The notes beneath the pieces are model-generated. The model was not told the origin of the DNA, did not search any database, and was given only the letters and a program-made list of their open reading frames with translations. A program made the position numbers and the translations under genes. A stretch of 64,000 nucleotides of DNA, taken from assembly GCF_900177545.1 (NCBI RefSeq), contig NZ_FXBQ01000001.1, forward strand, positions 3,380,163-3,444,162, read 5' to 3'. The stretch's first letter is position 1; each line of letters begins with the position of its first letter. This document shows, piece by piece, positions 52,063-61,054 of this stretch. The stretch comes from Maritimibacter sp. HL-12. GTDB lineage: Bacteria > Pseudomonadota > Alphaproteobacteria > Rhodobacterales > Rhodobacteraceae.

Positions 52063-53514
52063 ATGCGACACCCCCGGGGTCAGGCAAGCACGAGCTGGCA
52101 GGCGCGCCCATCCTGCGTGCTGCAGGCGGTGTTGGCGCATGGTGGCATCATGGCTGCCGTCGTGGCGGTGCCCTGCCTGGCTGCGGCGGCGGAGGCCGAA
52201 TGGTCCCTGTGTGCCGCGCTGGCTGGCCCGCTGGCGTTGTGCCTTGTCGCCGCATGGGCCAGCCGCCGCGTGGGGGTTCCCGATGATCTGCGCGAGATCG
52301 AGGCGATCTGCACCCTCGTCGCGCTGTTCCTGCTGCTGTCGGTGTTGCCGGTCCCGGCACTGATCGTCCTCGGGCTGGCACCAACCGACGCCTTGTTCGA
52401 GGCGGTGTCGGGCATAACCTCGACCGGGTTGACGATGGCGCGGGGCACACCCGACTGGCCGTTCGCCGGGCATGTGCTGCGGGGTTGGCTGCAATGGTCT
52501 GGCGGGTTTGCCATCGCCGTGGCCGGCGTGATGCTGATCGTCGGGCCGGGTCGTGCCGTCGGAACCATGGGCGACGCCGGTGTGGCCGACCGCGACATCC
52601 TGCAATCCACACGGTCGCAGGCGCGCGAGTTGCTGGTGGTCTACGCGGCCCTCACGCTGATCGCCATCGGCCTGCTGGTGCTCCTGATGCCCGGTTGGAA
52701 GGAGGGGGCGGTGATCGCCCTCTCGGCGGTGTCCACCGGCGGTTTCGCGCCGCGGCCGGACAGCCTGGCGAGCTACTCGAAGGCCGCGCAGGCGGTGACC
52801 ATGCTGATCTGCCTTGCCTCCTCGGTGTCGCTGATCGCCTATGTCTACCTGATCCGCCGCGACTGGCGCGCGGCGCTGGACCACAGCCTGGCCCGCGGGG
52901 TCGCCGGGGTCGCGCTCTCGGGGCTGGTCCTTGTCGTTCTGGTGCTGGTCCTGACCGGACGGCCGACCGGTCCCGAAATCCGGGACGCGATCCTGAATTT
53001 CCTCAGCGGGCTGTCGACGGCGGGTTTCACGGTGGCACCGCTGGACCCGACGCCGGGGTACCTTGCGCTGGTCCTGGTGGCGATGCTGATCGGCGGTGGC
53101 GTCGGATCGACCGCCGGCGGGATCAAGATAAACCGGGTGATCACCATGGCCGCGATGCTGCGCCTGACCCTGCTGCGGTTGCGCGTTCCGCCCCGCGCGG
53201 TCACCACCTTGCGGGAAGGCCATACCCGGGTTCACGCCGACCGGGTCATCTCGATCGCGGCCGTTGTGCTGTGTTATGCGGCCTCGGCGCTGGCGTTCTG
53301 GATCGTGTTCCTGCTGTCGGGGCAGCCGCCGTTGTCGTCGCTGTTCGATGTCGTCTCGGCGCTGTCGACGGTTGGCATCACGTCGAGCGTGACCGGGGCC
53401 GAGATGGCAACTCATCTGAAATTCGTCTTGATGGCGGCAATGCTGCTGGGCCGTCTGGAGTTCCTGGCCCTCCTGCTGGCGTTGTCGCCGGGAACATGGA
53501 TCGAACGGAGGTAG
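52063..53514 (+). CDS. trkH: TrkH/KtrB-type potassium transporter membrane subunit
   Basis: 483 residues with four pore-loop repeats marked by filter-like sequences 'SGITSTGLT', 'AVSTGGFAP', 'GLSTAGFTV' and 'ALSTVGITS', and a basic 'GGVGSTAGGIKINRV' loop. It takes up K+ with the TrkA-like partner encoded 4 bp downstream. Start taken at 'MRHPRGQ', which has AAGGA upstream. The first hydrophobic segments are shorter than in E. coli TrkH. Potassium control fits the ion-homeostasis theme of this stretch. Confidence 0.93.
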   Translation: MRHPRGQASTSWQARPSCVLQAVLAHGGIMAAVVAVPCLAAAAEAEWSLCAALAGPLALCLVAAWASRRVGVPDDLREIEAICTLVALFLLLSVLPVPALIVLGLAPTDALFEAVSGITSTGLTMARGTPDWPFAGHVLRGWLQWSGGFAIAVAGVMLIVGPGRAVGTMGDAGVADRDILQSTRSQARELLVVYAALTLIAIGLLVLLMPGWKEGAVIALSAVSTGGFAPRPDSLASYSKAAQAVTMLICLASSVSLIAYVYLIRRDWRAALDHSLARGVAGVALSGLVLVVLVLVLTGRPTGPEIRDAILNFLSGLSTAGFTVAPLDPTPGYLALVLVAMLIGGGVGSTAGGIKINRVITMAAMLRLTLLRLRVPPRAVTTLREGHTRVHADRVISIAAVVLCYAASALAFWIVFLLSGQPPLSSLFDVVSALSTVGITSSVTGAEMATHLKFVLMAAMLLGRLEFLALLLALSPGTWIERR

Positions 53515-53518
53515 CATC

Positions 53519-54217
53519 ATGCGGATCGTCATCGTGGGGGCCTCGCGCTTTGGGCTGGCCACAACCGAGCAGTTTCTGGAGAAGGGCCACGAGGTCGTGC
53601 TGGTCGACAGCGACCGCGACAAGCTCCTTGCCCTGGAAGAGGAGATCGATTGCGGGATGCTGCACGGCGACGGCTCCCTGCCCTCCGTGCAGCGCGAAGC
53701 CTTCGGTGATCATGCCGACGCGCTGGTGTTGCTGACCAACAACGACGATGTGAACATCCTTGCCGCCGCGGTCGGCAAGTCGATCGGGTTCGAGCGGGTG
53801 TTGCCGCAGATCGTGCGCGCCGAGCTGATCTCGGTCTGCGAAGAACTGGGGCTTGAGGATCTGATCGCGCCGCACTCGAAAATCGCCCGGTCGATCGTGC
53901 ATCTGCTCGAAGACAACGAAGATGCGTCGGTGGAACTTCGGTTTCACAAGGGCCTGCAGGTGGTGGGCTACCAGGTGCCCGAATCGATGGACGGGCAGAC
54001 GGTGGGAGAGCTCGGGCTGCCACGCCGCAGCCGCGCCTTCGGGATCGCCCGTGGTGAGGATGAAGACCTGGTGTCGGACGACACCCGGCTTCACACCGGC
54101 GACAAGCTGGTGTTGCTGATTGATGACAATATCAGGGACGAGTTGAACGACTATTTCGGCACCAAGCACACCGCGCCCCGTGCGCGCGACCAAAGCCGCA
54201 AGGAGGACCAGGACTGA
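53519..54217 (+). CDS. trkA: TrkA/KtrA-type regulatory NAD-binding subunit of the potassium transporter
   Basis: 232 residues, a single RCK module: Rossmann motif 'IVIVGASRFGLATTEQ' (G-x-S-x-x-G variant), acidic residue in 'VVLVDSD', then a TrkA-C domain at about 140-215 ('GYQVPESMDGQTVGELGLP'). It gates the TrkH pore in response to nucleotides. One RCK module, half the length of E. coli TrkA, is like KtrA. It is four bases after trkH. Confidence 0.92.
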   Translation: MRIVIVGASRFGLATTEQFLEKGHEVVLVDSDRDKLLALEEEIDCGMLHGDGSLPSVQREAFGDHADALVLLTNNDDVNILAAAVGKSIGFERVLPQIVRAELISVCEELGLEDLIAPHSKIARSIVHLLEDNEDASVELRFHKGLQVVGYQVPESMDGQTVGELGLPRRSRAFGIARGEDEDLVSDDTRLHTGDKLVLLIDDNIRDELNDYFGTKHTAPRARDQSRKEDQD

Positions 54218-54271
54218 CCGGCACGCCGGGCACCCCCAACTGGATCATCCAGGCCGGCAACGGCCTTGCGC

Positions 54272-54532
54272 CTAGGGTTGGGTCTCGACATCCGGATCGT
54301 CCGGCTCAACCGGTTCGGCAGGATCGGACGGCGGGGCATTGCCTTCGCCCTCGGGATCATCGGCCGGGGTTGCGGCCTCGCTTTCGTCCTGCGGTCCGGG
54401 TGCCGTCGCGACCTCCTCGAGGATCCAGTAAATGATGACGCCAATCGCGAAGACCGCGATGATCGCCATGCCGACGAGCGGGAAGCGATGGCGGCGTTTC
54501 TGCTTTTTCAGATTGGTATCCGGTGGGGTCAT
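54272..54532 (-). CDS. Small membrane protein with acidic Pro-rich tail
   Basis: 86 residues: basic N-terminus ('KKQKRRHRFP'), one membrane helix (about 18-37), then a Glu/Asp/Pro-rich, disordered C-terminal half. By the positive-inside rule the tail is periplasmic. A GAGG ribosome site (GAGGTGCGAC) precedes the ATG. I do not recognise it. Convergent with trkA. Confidence 0.65.
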   Translation of the reverse strand: MTPPDTNLKKQKRRHRFPLVGMAIIAVFAIGVIIYWILEEVATAPGPQDESEAATPADDPEGEGNAPPSDPAEPVEPDDPDVETQP

Positions 54533-55320
54533 GTCGCACCTCTTGTAGCGGATCGAATGGTCGGATTGCGCCGGTTTCGCGCGGGCTGATGTTCAAACGC
54601 GCACATGGCACAAAGGTTCCCCCGATCCCGGCCTGTCAGCCACCGGGAAGGGTGTGCGGACGGAACCGGAGGGCGACAAGGCCCCCGGACACCGACGAAA
54701 GCCAACGAAGTCGATACCGGCAGTGCCAAAGGATCCACGGCACCGCGGCGAGATGGCGCAGACCGGCAAGACCTGTGGCACCCGAACCTGCCGTGGGCGA
54801 TAGCGCGCAACCATCCCGCTCCGACACTTGCGGGAGCCTAGCAAGCGCGGTTGCCCGACGATGTGCCACGCCAGCACCACGAGCGCCGGTTCCGCCTGCG
54901 CGGGGCCGGATCATGCAACGCCACCGCCGGAAACCCGCTGCGCAGATCAAGGGCGTCCAGTGGTAGAACCGGCGATCATGCGGTTTGTTCCCTCCACGAT
55001 CGGCGGTCTGTCTGGCGGCCGAGGGGCCGTGCCGGGGACAGGCGATCCGACAGGTTGCGCACCGGGCGCCGGGAGCCAGTCGAGGCAGTCGATCCCCGTG
55101 ACCCGCGACGAAACGATGCGCACCCGGGGCGGAGAACCCGGTTGACGCTGTCAGCGCCCGACCGTATTCTTAGTGAAATTGTCGGGTTTGACGCCCACGC
55201 GATATGTTGATGCTCTCGAAGGACCAACGATGGACCCTTGGCTTCCCCTTCGCCGCCCTCGGGATGACCGGGTTGGGCTCTCCGCCGGCGGCAAGAGTGT
55301 GACAGACCTGGCGCGGTTGC
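54533..55320. other. Gene-free stretch before the SIP/ABC/NnrS operon
   Basis: 788 bp with no supported gene. It has several overlapping open frames on both strands with no ribosome sites and no family resemblance, and the composition is locally more mixed than in neighbouring genes. The right end must contain the promoter of the operon starting at 55321. I looked for a paired FNR/NnrR-type site and found no clean one. Confidence 0.5.
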
Positions 55321-56142
55321 ATGGCGGCTGGTAGTCTGCATCGTCGCGTCTGCGTCGCCGCGATCACCGACCTCGGGGCGACGGTGACACGGGTGCGTTT
55401 CACGCCCCGATCCCAGCCCGTGCCATTGGCCGAGCGCGTGCCCGGCGGACACCTCAAGCTGTTCTTTCCCTGCAATCTCCAAGGCCACAGCCCGGTCGCG
55501 CGCCCGGAGGTCGATCTGTGCCACAAGCCGCGCAGCTTCACCTACCGCGGTTGGGCTGGCGACGGTGCATTCGACGTCGATTTTGCCCGCCACGAAGGCA
55601 CCGGCCCGGCGGCGAACTGGATCGCGCAGGCCCGGGCGGGCGACATGCTCCTGATGCGCCACGGCGGCGCCCCGAAGCTCGACCCCGCCGCCACCGCCGA
55701 TCCGCTGGTGCTGGTGGCCGATCCGACCGGCACCCCGGTGGTGGCGGCGCTGGTGGAAAGCCTCGCCGATGCCGTCGACGTGACGATTTGCCTCGCGGTC
55801 GAGCCGGGGGCCTCGCCCTGCGCCCTGCCGCGCGACCACGGCCAGCAGGTGCTGGTGACCAGCCGCGACCGCAGCGGCCACCGCCTCCCGCTCGCCGATC
55901 TTCTGCGCTGCGCGCCTATCGCGCCCCGTGCCCGGGTCTTCGTCGCCTGCGAGGCCGGCGAAATGCGCGCGATCCGCCGCTTCCTGCTTGATGAGGCCGG
56001 GCACGATCCGTCGCGGGTGATCACCTCGGGCTACTGGAAAGCGGGCCTGAACACCGAGGCGGTCGAGGCGGCCAAGCGCCGGCCGGACTGGTTCGCCGAC
56101 CCCGCCCCCGCCGCGCCCCGGCACGCCGAGGTGACGACATGA
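55321..56142 (+). CDS. Siderophore-interacting-type FAD-binding reductase
   Basis: 273 residues of the SIP/ViuB flavoprotein family: N-terminal beta-barrel ('ITDLGATVTRVRF'), FAD-binding block 'PRSFTYRGW' (variant of R-x-Y-T), and an NADPH-type Rossmann half ending 'YWKAGLNTEA', a family hallmark. The enzymes reduce ferric siderophores or heme to release iron. First gene of a five-gene set with an unknown membrane protein, an ABC importer and NnrS. The ATG lacks a strong ribosome site, so its start is somewhat uncertain. Confidence 0.85.
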   Translation: MAAGSLHRRVCVAAITDLGATVTRVRFTPRSQPVPLAERVPGGHLKLFFPCNLQGHSPVARPEVDLCHKPRSFTYRGWAGDGAFDVDFARHEGTGPAANWIAQARAGDMLLMRHGGAPKLDPAATADPLVLVADPTGTPVVAALVESLADAVDVTICLAVEPGASPCALPRDHGQQVLVTSRDRSGHRLPLADLLRCAPIAPRARVFVACEAGEMRAIRRFLLDEAGHDPSRVITSGYWKAGLNTEAVEAAKRRPDWFADPAPAAPRHAEVTT

Positions 56143-56197
56143 TCCTTTCCCGGTTGTCGCTGTCGGCCGCGCCCGCCCCTTCCACTGGAGCCCCGCG

Positions 56198-56620
56198 ATG
56201 CCCCGCCTGAAACCTCTCGCCCTGCACGGGCTCGCCCTCGCCGGGCTGCTCGTGCTCGCCGCCGCCATCGCCACTTATCGCGGCGCGCTCTGGCCCTTCG
56301 ATATCCGCGCCACCCTGCTGATGACCGGCGCGGGCCTTGCCACCGTGCTCAGCGCCTGGGCGCCGCTGTGGCTTCTTGTCGGGGGTGTCTCGGCGCTGCT
56401 CGACCGGCCCGGGCACCGCGCCGCGCTCTGGCTGATCACGGTGTGGACGGCCATCGTCCTGCACGCCGCCATCGGCCCGCTTCTCGGTTTTGCGCCGCTG
56501 CCGGTGCTTGGCATCGGCGGCCTCATTGCCCTCTACCTGGTGCCTGCCGGGCTCGCCGTGCTCACCGGCTCCGCCCTGCACCCCGCCCTGCCCCGAAGGC
56601 GCCGCCGCCTGTTCGCATGA
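56198..56620 (+). CDS. Unrecognised four-helix membrane protein
   Basis: 140 residues with four hydrophobic segments (about 9-28, 44-72, 82-104, 105-128) and GGAG before the ATG. I do not recognise the family. It lies between the flavoprotein and the ABC transporter genes in the same operon, with 55-bp and 44-bp gaps, and may be a membrane partner of one of them. Confidence 0.72.
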   Translation: MPRLKPLALHGLALAGLLVLAAAIATYRGALWPFDIRATLLMTGAGLATVLSAWAPLWLLVGGVSALLDRPGHRAALWLITVWTAIVLHAAIGPLLGFAPLPVLGIGGLIALYLVPAGLAVLTGSALHPALPRRRRRLFA

Positions 56621-56664
56621 GCGCGCCCTGCCCCGATCCGACCCCGACCAAGAGGACTGCAACC

Positions 56665-57663
56665 ATGACCCTGCCCACCCGCCATACCCGCCGAGCCGTT
56701 CTCGGGGCCGGTCTCGCCGCCGGCGCGGCGCTTGCCGCGCCCGGTCTCCTGCGCGCCGCGCCGATGCTGGAAGCGCTTACCCTCTACGGTCCGCCCGCCG
56801 GGCCCTCGATCACGCTCGCCCACGCGGTGGCCACCGGGGCGTTCGAGACCATCGCGGCCAGCAGCCGCTTTGTCGCGTGGCGCGACCCCGACGAGTTGCG
56901 CGCAGGGCTGACCTCGGGCACCATGCAGGTGGTGATCCTGCCCGCCAACGCCGCCGCCAACCTCTACAACCGCGGCATGGAGCTTGCCATGGTCAACGCG
57001 ATGACCGGCGGGCTCAACTACGTGACGACCCGCGATCCCGGGATCACCACCCCCGCCGATCTCGCCGGGCGCTCGATCGCCCTGCCCTTCCGCAACGACA
57101 CCCCCGACATCCTGCTCAAGCGTATCCTCGCAGAGGCAGGGCTGGCCGAGGCCGACGTCACCATCGTGCCTGCCGCGACGCCAATCGAGGCGGTGCAACT
57201 CCTGCTCACCGGCCGGGCCGATGCGGCGGTGCTGCCCGAGCCCGCCACCACCATGGCCGAGATGCGCGCGCTTCAGGCCGGCCAGCAGGTGTTTCGCGCC
57301 ATCGACCTCCAGGCCGAATGGGGCCGGATCACCGGGCTCGGGCCGCTGGTGCCGCAGGCCGGGCTGGCGGTGACGCGCGATTTCGACGCGGCGCACCCCG
57401 GGGCCGTCGAGGCCTTGCAGGCCGCCATCGCTGCCACCCTGCCCGAAGTGCTCGCCAACCCTGAGGCCGCCGCCGCCTCGGCCACCGAACCGCTCGGCAT
57501 GCCCGCGCCGATCCTCGCCAAGTCGATCCCCACCTCGGCGCTCATTGCCGAACCCGCGCGCGGCATCCGGCCCGCCTTCGAGGCGATGTTCGCCGCCGTC
57601 GCCGAGGTCGATGCCGCCGCAATCGGGGGCGACCTTCCCGACGCCGGGTTCTACCGGCTGTGA
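56665..57663 (+). CDS. ABC transporter substrate-binding protein (NMT1/TauA-like)
   Basis: 332 residues with a twin-arginine-like leader 'HTRRAVLGAGLAAGAAL' at residues 7-23, then a type II binding domain of the NMT1/THI5/TauA sort: 'GLTSGTMQVVILPANAAANLYNRG', 'SIALPFRNDTPDILLKRIL', 'LLTGRADAAVLPEPA'. The ligand is unknown. Tat export would imply folding or cofactor binding before transport. It overlaps the permease gene by GTGA. Translation begins at the ATG with GAGG upstream; longer readings lie in the preceding gene. Confidence 0.9.
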   Translation: MTLPTRHTRRAVLGAGLAAGAALAAPGLLRAAPMLEALTLYGPPAGPSITLAHAVATGAFETIAASSRFVAWRDPDELRAGLTSGTMQVVILPANAAANLYNRGMELAMVNAMTGGLNYVTTRDPGITTPADLAGRSIALPFRNDTPDILLKRILAEAGLAEADVTIVPAATPIEAVQLLLTGRADAAVLPEPATTMAEMRALQAGQQVFRAIDLQAEWGRITGLGPLVPQAGLAVTRDFDAAHPGAVEALQAAIAATLPEVLANPEAAAASATEPLGMPAPILAKSIPTSALIAEPARGIRPAFEAMFAAVAEVDAAAIGGDLPDAGFYRL

Positions 57664-58469
57664 GCGCGCTTCTCGACAGGCTCGGGCGCACCGGGCGCTT
57701 TCTCTGGGGCGGCTGGGCCGGGGTCGCGGCGCTGGCGCTGCTCGCCGCGCTCTGGCAGGCAGGCCACGAGGCCTACGGCGATTTCATCCTGCCCGCCCCG
57801 CTCGCCACGATCCACGCCGCCGCCGACATCCTGTCGGACCCGGCGCACTGGGCGATCTTCCGCGACACCATGCAGCGCGCGCTCGCGGGCTTCGCACTCT
57901 CGGCGCTGATCGGCGGCGCGGCCGGGCTGGCTGCGGGCTATTCGCCCGCCACCCTGCGCCTCGCCCGCCCGCTGATCACCGTGATCCTCGGCGTGCCGCC
58001 GATCGCCTGGCTGGTGCTGGCGCTGATCTGGTTCGGCTCGACGGGGGGGATGGTGATCGTGACCATCCTCGTCGGCGTGGTGCCGCTGGTCTTCGCCGGC
58101 ACCGCCGAGGGCGTGGCGGCGCGCGACCGCGGGCTCGACGCGATGGCGCAGGTCTTCGGGGCCGGGCCGGTGCGCCGCTTCGTCTCGGTCGGGCTGCGCC
58201 AGATGCTCACCCACCTGTTCCCGGCGCTGATGCTGGGGCTCGCCACCTCGGTCAAGGTGGCGGTGATGATCGAGGTGCTGGCCTCGGTCGGCGGCATCGG
58301 CAACGAGCTGGCCCGCGCCCGCCAATACATGGACGTGACCGAGGCGCTGGCCTGGATCGGCATCGCCGTGGCCGGGCTTATCGCGGTGGAATACGGGCTG
58401 GTTCACCCGGTGCGCGCCGAGTTCGAACGCTGGCGCGATGCCGCCCGGCCCTGGGGGGTGAAACGATGA
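57660..58469 (+). CDS. ABC transporter permease (SsuC/TauC-like)
   Basis: 269 residues, six membrane helices, with the permease loop 'EGVAARDRGLDAMAQVFGAG' (EAA-type). A GTG start overlaps the binding-protein stop (GTGA) and gives the N-terminus 'SALLDRLG'. It pairs with the binding protein and the ATPase as a NitT/TauT-type importer. It overlaps the ATPase gene by ATGA. Confidence 0.92.
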   Translation: MSALLDRLGRTGRFLWGGWAGVAALALLAALWQAGHEAYGDFILPAPLATIHAAADILSDPAHWAIFRDTMQRALAGFALSALIGGAAGLAAGYSPATLRLARPLITVILGVPPIAWLVLALIWFGSTGGMVIVTILVGVVPLVFAGTAEGVAARDRGLDAMAQVFGAGPVRRFVSVGLRQMLTHLFPALMLGLATSVKVAVMIEVLASVGGIGNELARARQYMDVTEALAWIGIAVAGLIAVEYGLVHPVRAEFERWRDAARPWGVKR

Positions 58470-59218
58470 GCGCCGCGCTGGACATCCGGGGCATGTCGCA
58501 GGCCTTCCTCGGCCGCGAGGTGCTCTCGGGCATCACTCTCGCGGTCGATCCCGGCGAGGTGGTGGCGCTGGTCGGCCCCTCGGGCTCGGGCAAGTCGACG
58601 CTGATCCACGTCGCCGCCGGGCTGATCGACCCGCGCGAAGGGCGGATCACCCGGCGTTACCGGCGTCACGCCATGGTGTTCCAGGAGCCGCGGCTGATGC
58701 CCTGGGCCACGGCGGAGGACAACATTGCCTTTGCCGCCCGCCTTGCAGGTCAGCCCCGGCGCGCTGCCCGCGAGGCCGCCCGCGCCGCCGCCGCGGCCGC
58801 GCATTTCGCCGCCGAGGATCTCGGCAAGTTCCCGGTCGAGCTTTCCGGCGGGATGCGCCAGCGCGTGGCGATCGCCCGCGCGCTCGTGGTGCGGCCCGAT
58901 TTCATCTATTTCGACGAGCCCTTCACCGCGCTCGACGTGGCCCTGAAACGGCGGATGCAGGATCTGGTGCTCGATGCCACCGGCGCGGGGCATTTCGGCG
59001 CGGTCTTCGTCACCCACGACCTCTCCGAGGCCGCGCGGGTGGCGCACCGCGTGATGGTGATGCATCCCACCGGGCAAGGCATCGACGGAGAGCGCCGGGT
59101 GCCGGGGCTGCCGGGCGCGCGCAGCGAGGCCGAGCTTTTTGCGCTCACCCAGACCTGGCTGCACGAGGACCGGCTGTTTCGCCACATCCACGACGTTGAC
59201 GAAAGGCGGATCGCATGA
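58466..59218 (+). CDS. ABC transporter ATPase (SsuB/TauB-like)
   Basis: 250 residues with Walker A 'GPSGSGKST', Q-loop 'VFQEPRLMPWATAEDN', signature 'LSGGMRQR', Walker B 'FIYFDEPFTALD' and 'VTHDLSEA'. 'FQEPRLMPW' is typical of the nitrate/sulfonate subgroup. An ATG start overlaps the permease stop, and the stop overlaps the nnrS start (ATGA). The importer therefore forms one coupled unit with NnrS. Confidence 0.93.
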   Translation: MSAALDIRGMSQAFLGREVLSGITLAVDPGEVVALVGPSGSGKSTLIHVAAGLIDPREGRITRRYRRHAMVFQEPRLMPWATAEDNIAFAARLAGQPRRAAREAARAAAAAAHFAAEDLGKFPVELSGGMRQRVAIARALVVRPDFIYFDEPFTALDVALKRRMQDLVLDATGAGHFGAVFVTHDLSEAARVAHRVMVMHPTGQGIDGERRVPGLPGARSEAELFALTQTWLHEDRLFRHIHDVDERRIA

Positions 59219-60465
59219 GCGGTATCCCCGACCTTGGCGGCCCGGGCCTCGTGCCGGCCGACGCCCTTCACACCCTGCCGCGACCGGGCCTTGCCCGGGT
59301 GTTGTCCGACGAGGGTTTTCGGCTTTTCTTCCCGCTCACCGCGCTGCACGCGGCGCTCTGGCCCTTCCTCTGGGTGGCGCTCGGCGGATACGGTCTGCCC
59401 GGTGCCAGCGTGATCGCCCCCACGGTCTGGCACATGCACGAGATGATCTACGGGGCCTTCGGCGCGGCGCTGATCGGCTTTCTCACCACCGCCTTCGCGG
59501 AATGGACCGACACCACCCCGATGAAGGGACGGCTCCTGTGGGGCCTCGCCGCGCTCTGGGGCACTGCCCGGCTGATCGGCTTTTTCGGCCTCGATGCGCT
59601 CACGCCGCTGGCCGCGCTGGCCGATCTTGGCTGGATCGCCGGGCTCATCGCCTATGGCCTCTGGCTGAGCTGGACGCGCCGGAGCGACCGGCTCCTCTCC
59701 TTCGTGGTCTGGCTCGCGGCCTTTTTCGCCGCCGAGGCCGTCGCGCGCCACTGGATGATCGCGGGCGACAGTTATCTCGCGGGCGAGGCGGTGAAAATCG
59801 GCGGGCTGATCTTTCTCGGTCTGCTCGGCCTTGCGCTGGCGCGGATCACCGTCCCGGTGACCAACCTCGTGCTCGATCCTTCCGAGGAGACATCGCCGTT
59901 CCGGCCCCACCCCGGCCGGCTCAACCTTGCCCCCGGTATCGTCGCGCTGCTGACCTTCGGCGCGGCCCTGGGCTTTTCCGAGCCGGTCGTCGGCTGGCTC
60001 GCCATTGCCGCCGGGGCGGCCTTTCTCGACCGCGTCGGCGAGGGCTTCATCGGTCGCGAGGCGCTGCGCGCCGAGATCCTTGCGCTGATGCTGCCCGCCG
60101 GGCTTGCCGGGGCCGGGCTGATCTGGCTCGGCGCGGCCTGGCTCGGGGCCCCGCTTGGCCCCGCCGGAGGCTGGCACCTCGCGCTGATGGGCGGGCTCGG
60201 GCTTGCGGTGCTCGCGGTGATGTCGATCGCGGGGCTGTTCCATGCCGGGCTGACCCTGCCGGTCGGGCGCGCGGTCAAGGTGGCGATCGCTTTGCTGCTG
60301 GCCGCCACCGCCCTGCGGCTTGCCCCCGACTTCGGCCTGCTCGACACCTTCGTGGCCCATCTCGCCGCATCGGTGTTCTGGGCGGCGGCCTTCGGGTTGT
60401 GGCTGCGCGCCTACTGGCCGATCCTGTCAGACCCCGAAACGCTCGGCCGGCGCGAAGGCTGCTGA
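59215..60465 (+). CDS. nnrS: NnrS family heme/copper membrane protein
   Basis: 416 residues with about twelve membrane helices and the NnrS blocks 'MHEMIYGAFGAALIGFLTTAFAEWT' and 'AGVxFHAGLTLPVGRAVK'-like 'IAGLFHAGLTLPVG'. NnrS of R. sphaeroides contains heme and copper, is made under denitrifying conditions and helps cells resist nitric oxide. Last gene of the operon; a strong terminator follows. Confidence 0.93.
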   Translation: MSGIPDLGGPGLVPADALHTLPRPGLARVLSDEGFRLFFPLTALHAALWPFLWVALGGYGLPGASVIAPTVWHMHEMIYGAFGAALIGFLTTAFAEWTDTTPMKGRLLWGLAALWGTARLIGFFGLDALTPLAALADLGWIAGLIAYGLWLSWTRRSDRLLSFVVWLAAFFAAEAVARHWMIAGDSYLAGEAVKIGGLIFLGLLGLALARITVPVTNLVLDPSEETSPFRPHPGRLNLAPGIVALLTFGAALGFSEPVVGWLAIAAGAAFLDRVGEGFIGREALRAEILALMLPAGLAGAGLIWLGAAWLGAPLGPAGGWHLALMGGLGLAVLAVMSIAGLFHAGLTLPVGRAVKVAIALLLAATALRLAPDFGLLDTFVAHLAASVFWAAAFGLWLRAYWPILSDPETLGRREGC

Positions 60466-60471
60466 CAAACC

Positions 60472-60511
60472 AGAGGGCGCGCCGATCCTGGCGCGCCCCC
60501 TCTTGTTTTTC
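60472..60511 (+). terminator. Intrinsic terminator after nnrS
   Basis: AGAGGGCGCGCC (60472-60483) pairs with GGCGCGCCCCCTCT (60490-60503) with a two-base bulge and a six-base loop, followed by TGTTTTTC. This ends the SIP/ABC/NnrS operon. The opposite strand carries a weaker T-run and could serve bfr as well. Confidence 0.8.
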
Positions 60512-60568
60512 GGTGGTCTTGCCGAAAGCGGGCGGTCCGCTCCCCCGGCCCGCCTGCGAGATCGGCGC

Positions 60569-61054
60569 TTACTCGCCCTCGTCCATCGTCGAGGCGTTGA
60601 GCAGGGCGTAGCGCTCCGCGCCAAGCCGCTCGAACAAATCGATCTGGGTTTCAAGGAAGTCGACGTGGCCTTCCTCGTCGGTGAGCAGGTCCTCGAACAG
60701 TTTCGCGCTGACGTAGTCCTGCACCGAAAGACAATAGGTGCGCGCCTCGCGGTAGAGCGCCACGGCACCAAGCTCGGCAGCGAGATCGGCATCGAGGGTC
60801 TCGCGCGGGGTCTCGCCGATCCGGAGCGGATCGAGTTTTTGCAGGTTCGGGTGTCCGCCGAGGAAGATGATCCGCTCGATCAGGCGGTCGGCGTGGTGCA
60901 TTTCCTCGATGCTCTCCTCGCGGCTCTTGGCGGCCATCTTGCCAAGCCCCCAGTCCTCCTGCAGCCGGAAATGCACCCAGTATTGGCTGACCGCGGTCAG
61001 TTCGCCGCGCAGGGCATCGTTGAGATACTGGATAACCTTGTCGTCACCTTTCAT
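60569..61054 (-). CDS. bfr: Bacterioferritin
   Basis: 161-residue iron-storage subunit. All residues of the E. coli diiron site occur at the same positions: E18, E51, H54, E94, E127, H130; the heme ligand M52 is also kept. It oxidises Fe2+ and stores Fe3+ in a 24-subunit shell. The ATG has AAGGAG upstream and lies inside the end of the bfd gene (11-bp overlap), so Bfr is translationally coupled to its electron donor. Confidence 0.96.
   Translation of the reverse strand: MKGDDKVIQYLNDALRGELTAVSQYWVHFRLQEDWGLGKMAAKSREESIEEMHHADRLIERIIFLGGHPNLQKLDPLRIGETPRETLDADLAAELGAVALYREARTYCLSVQDYVSAKLFEDLLTDEEGHVDFLETQIDLFERLGAERYALLNASTMDEGE

Noticed and set aside
55168-55220. FNR/NnrR-type box before the SIP/ABC/NnrS operon
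   Set aside because: The best candidate, TTGAC-N4-ACGCG, lacks the second half-site, so no such regulation is claimed.
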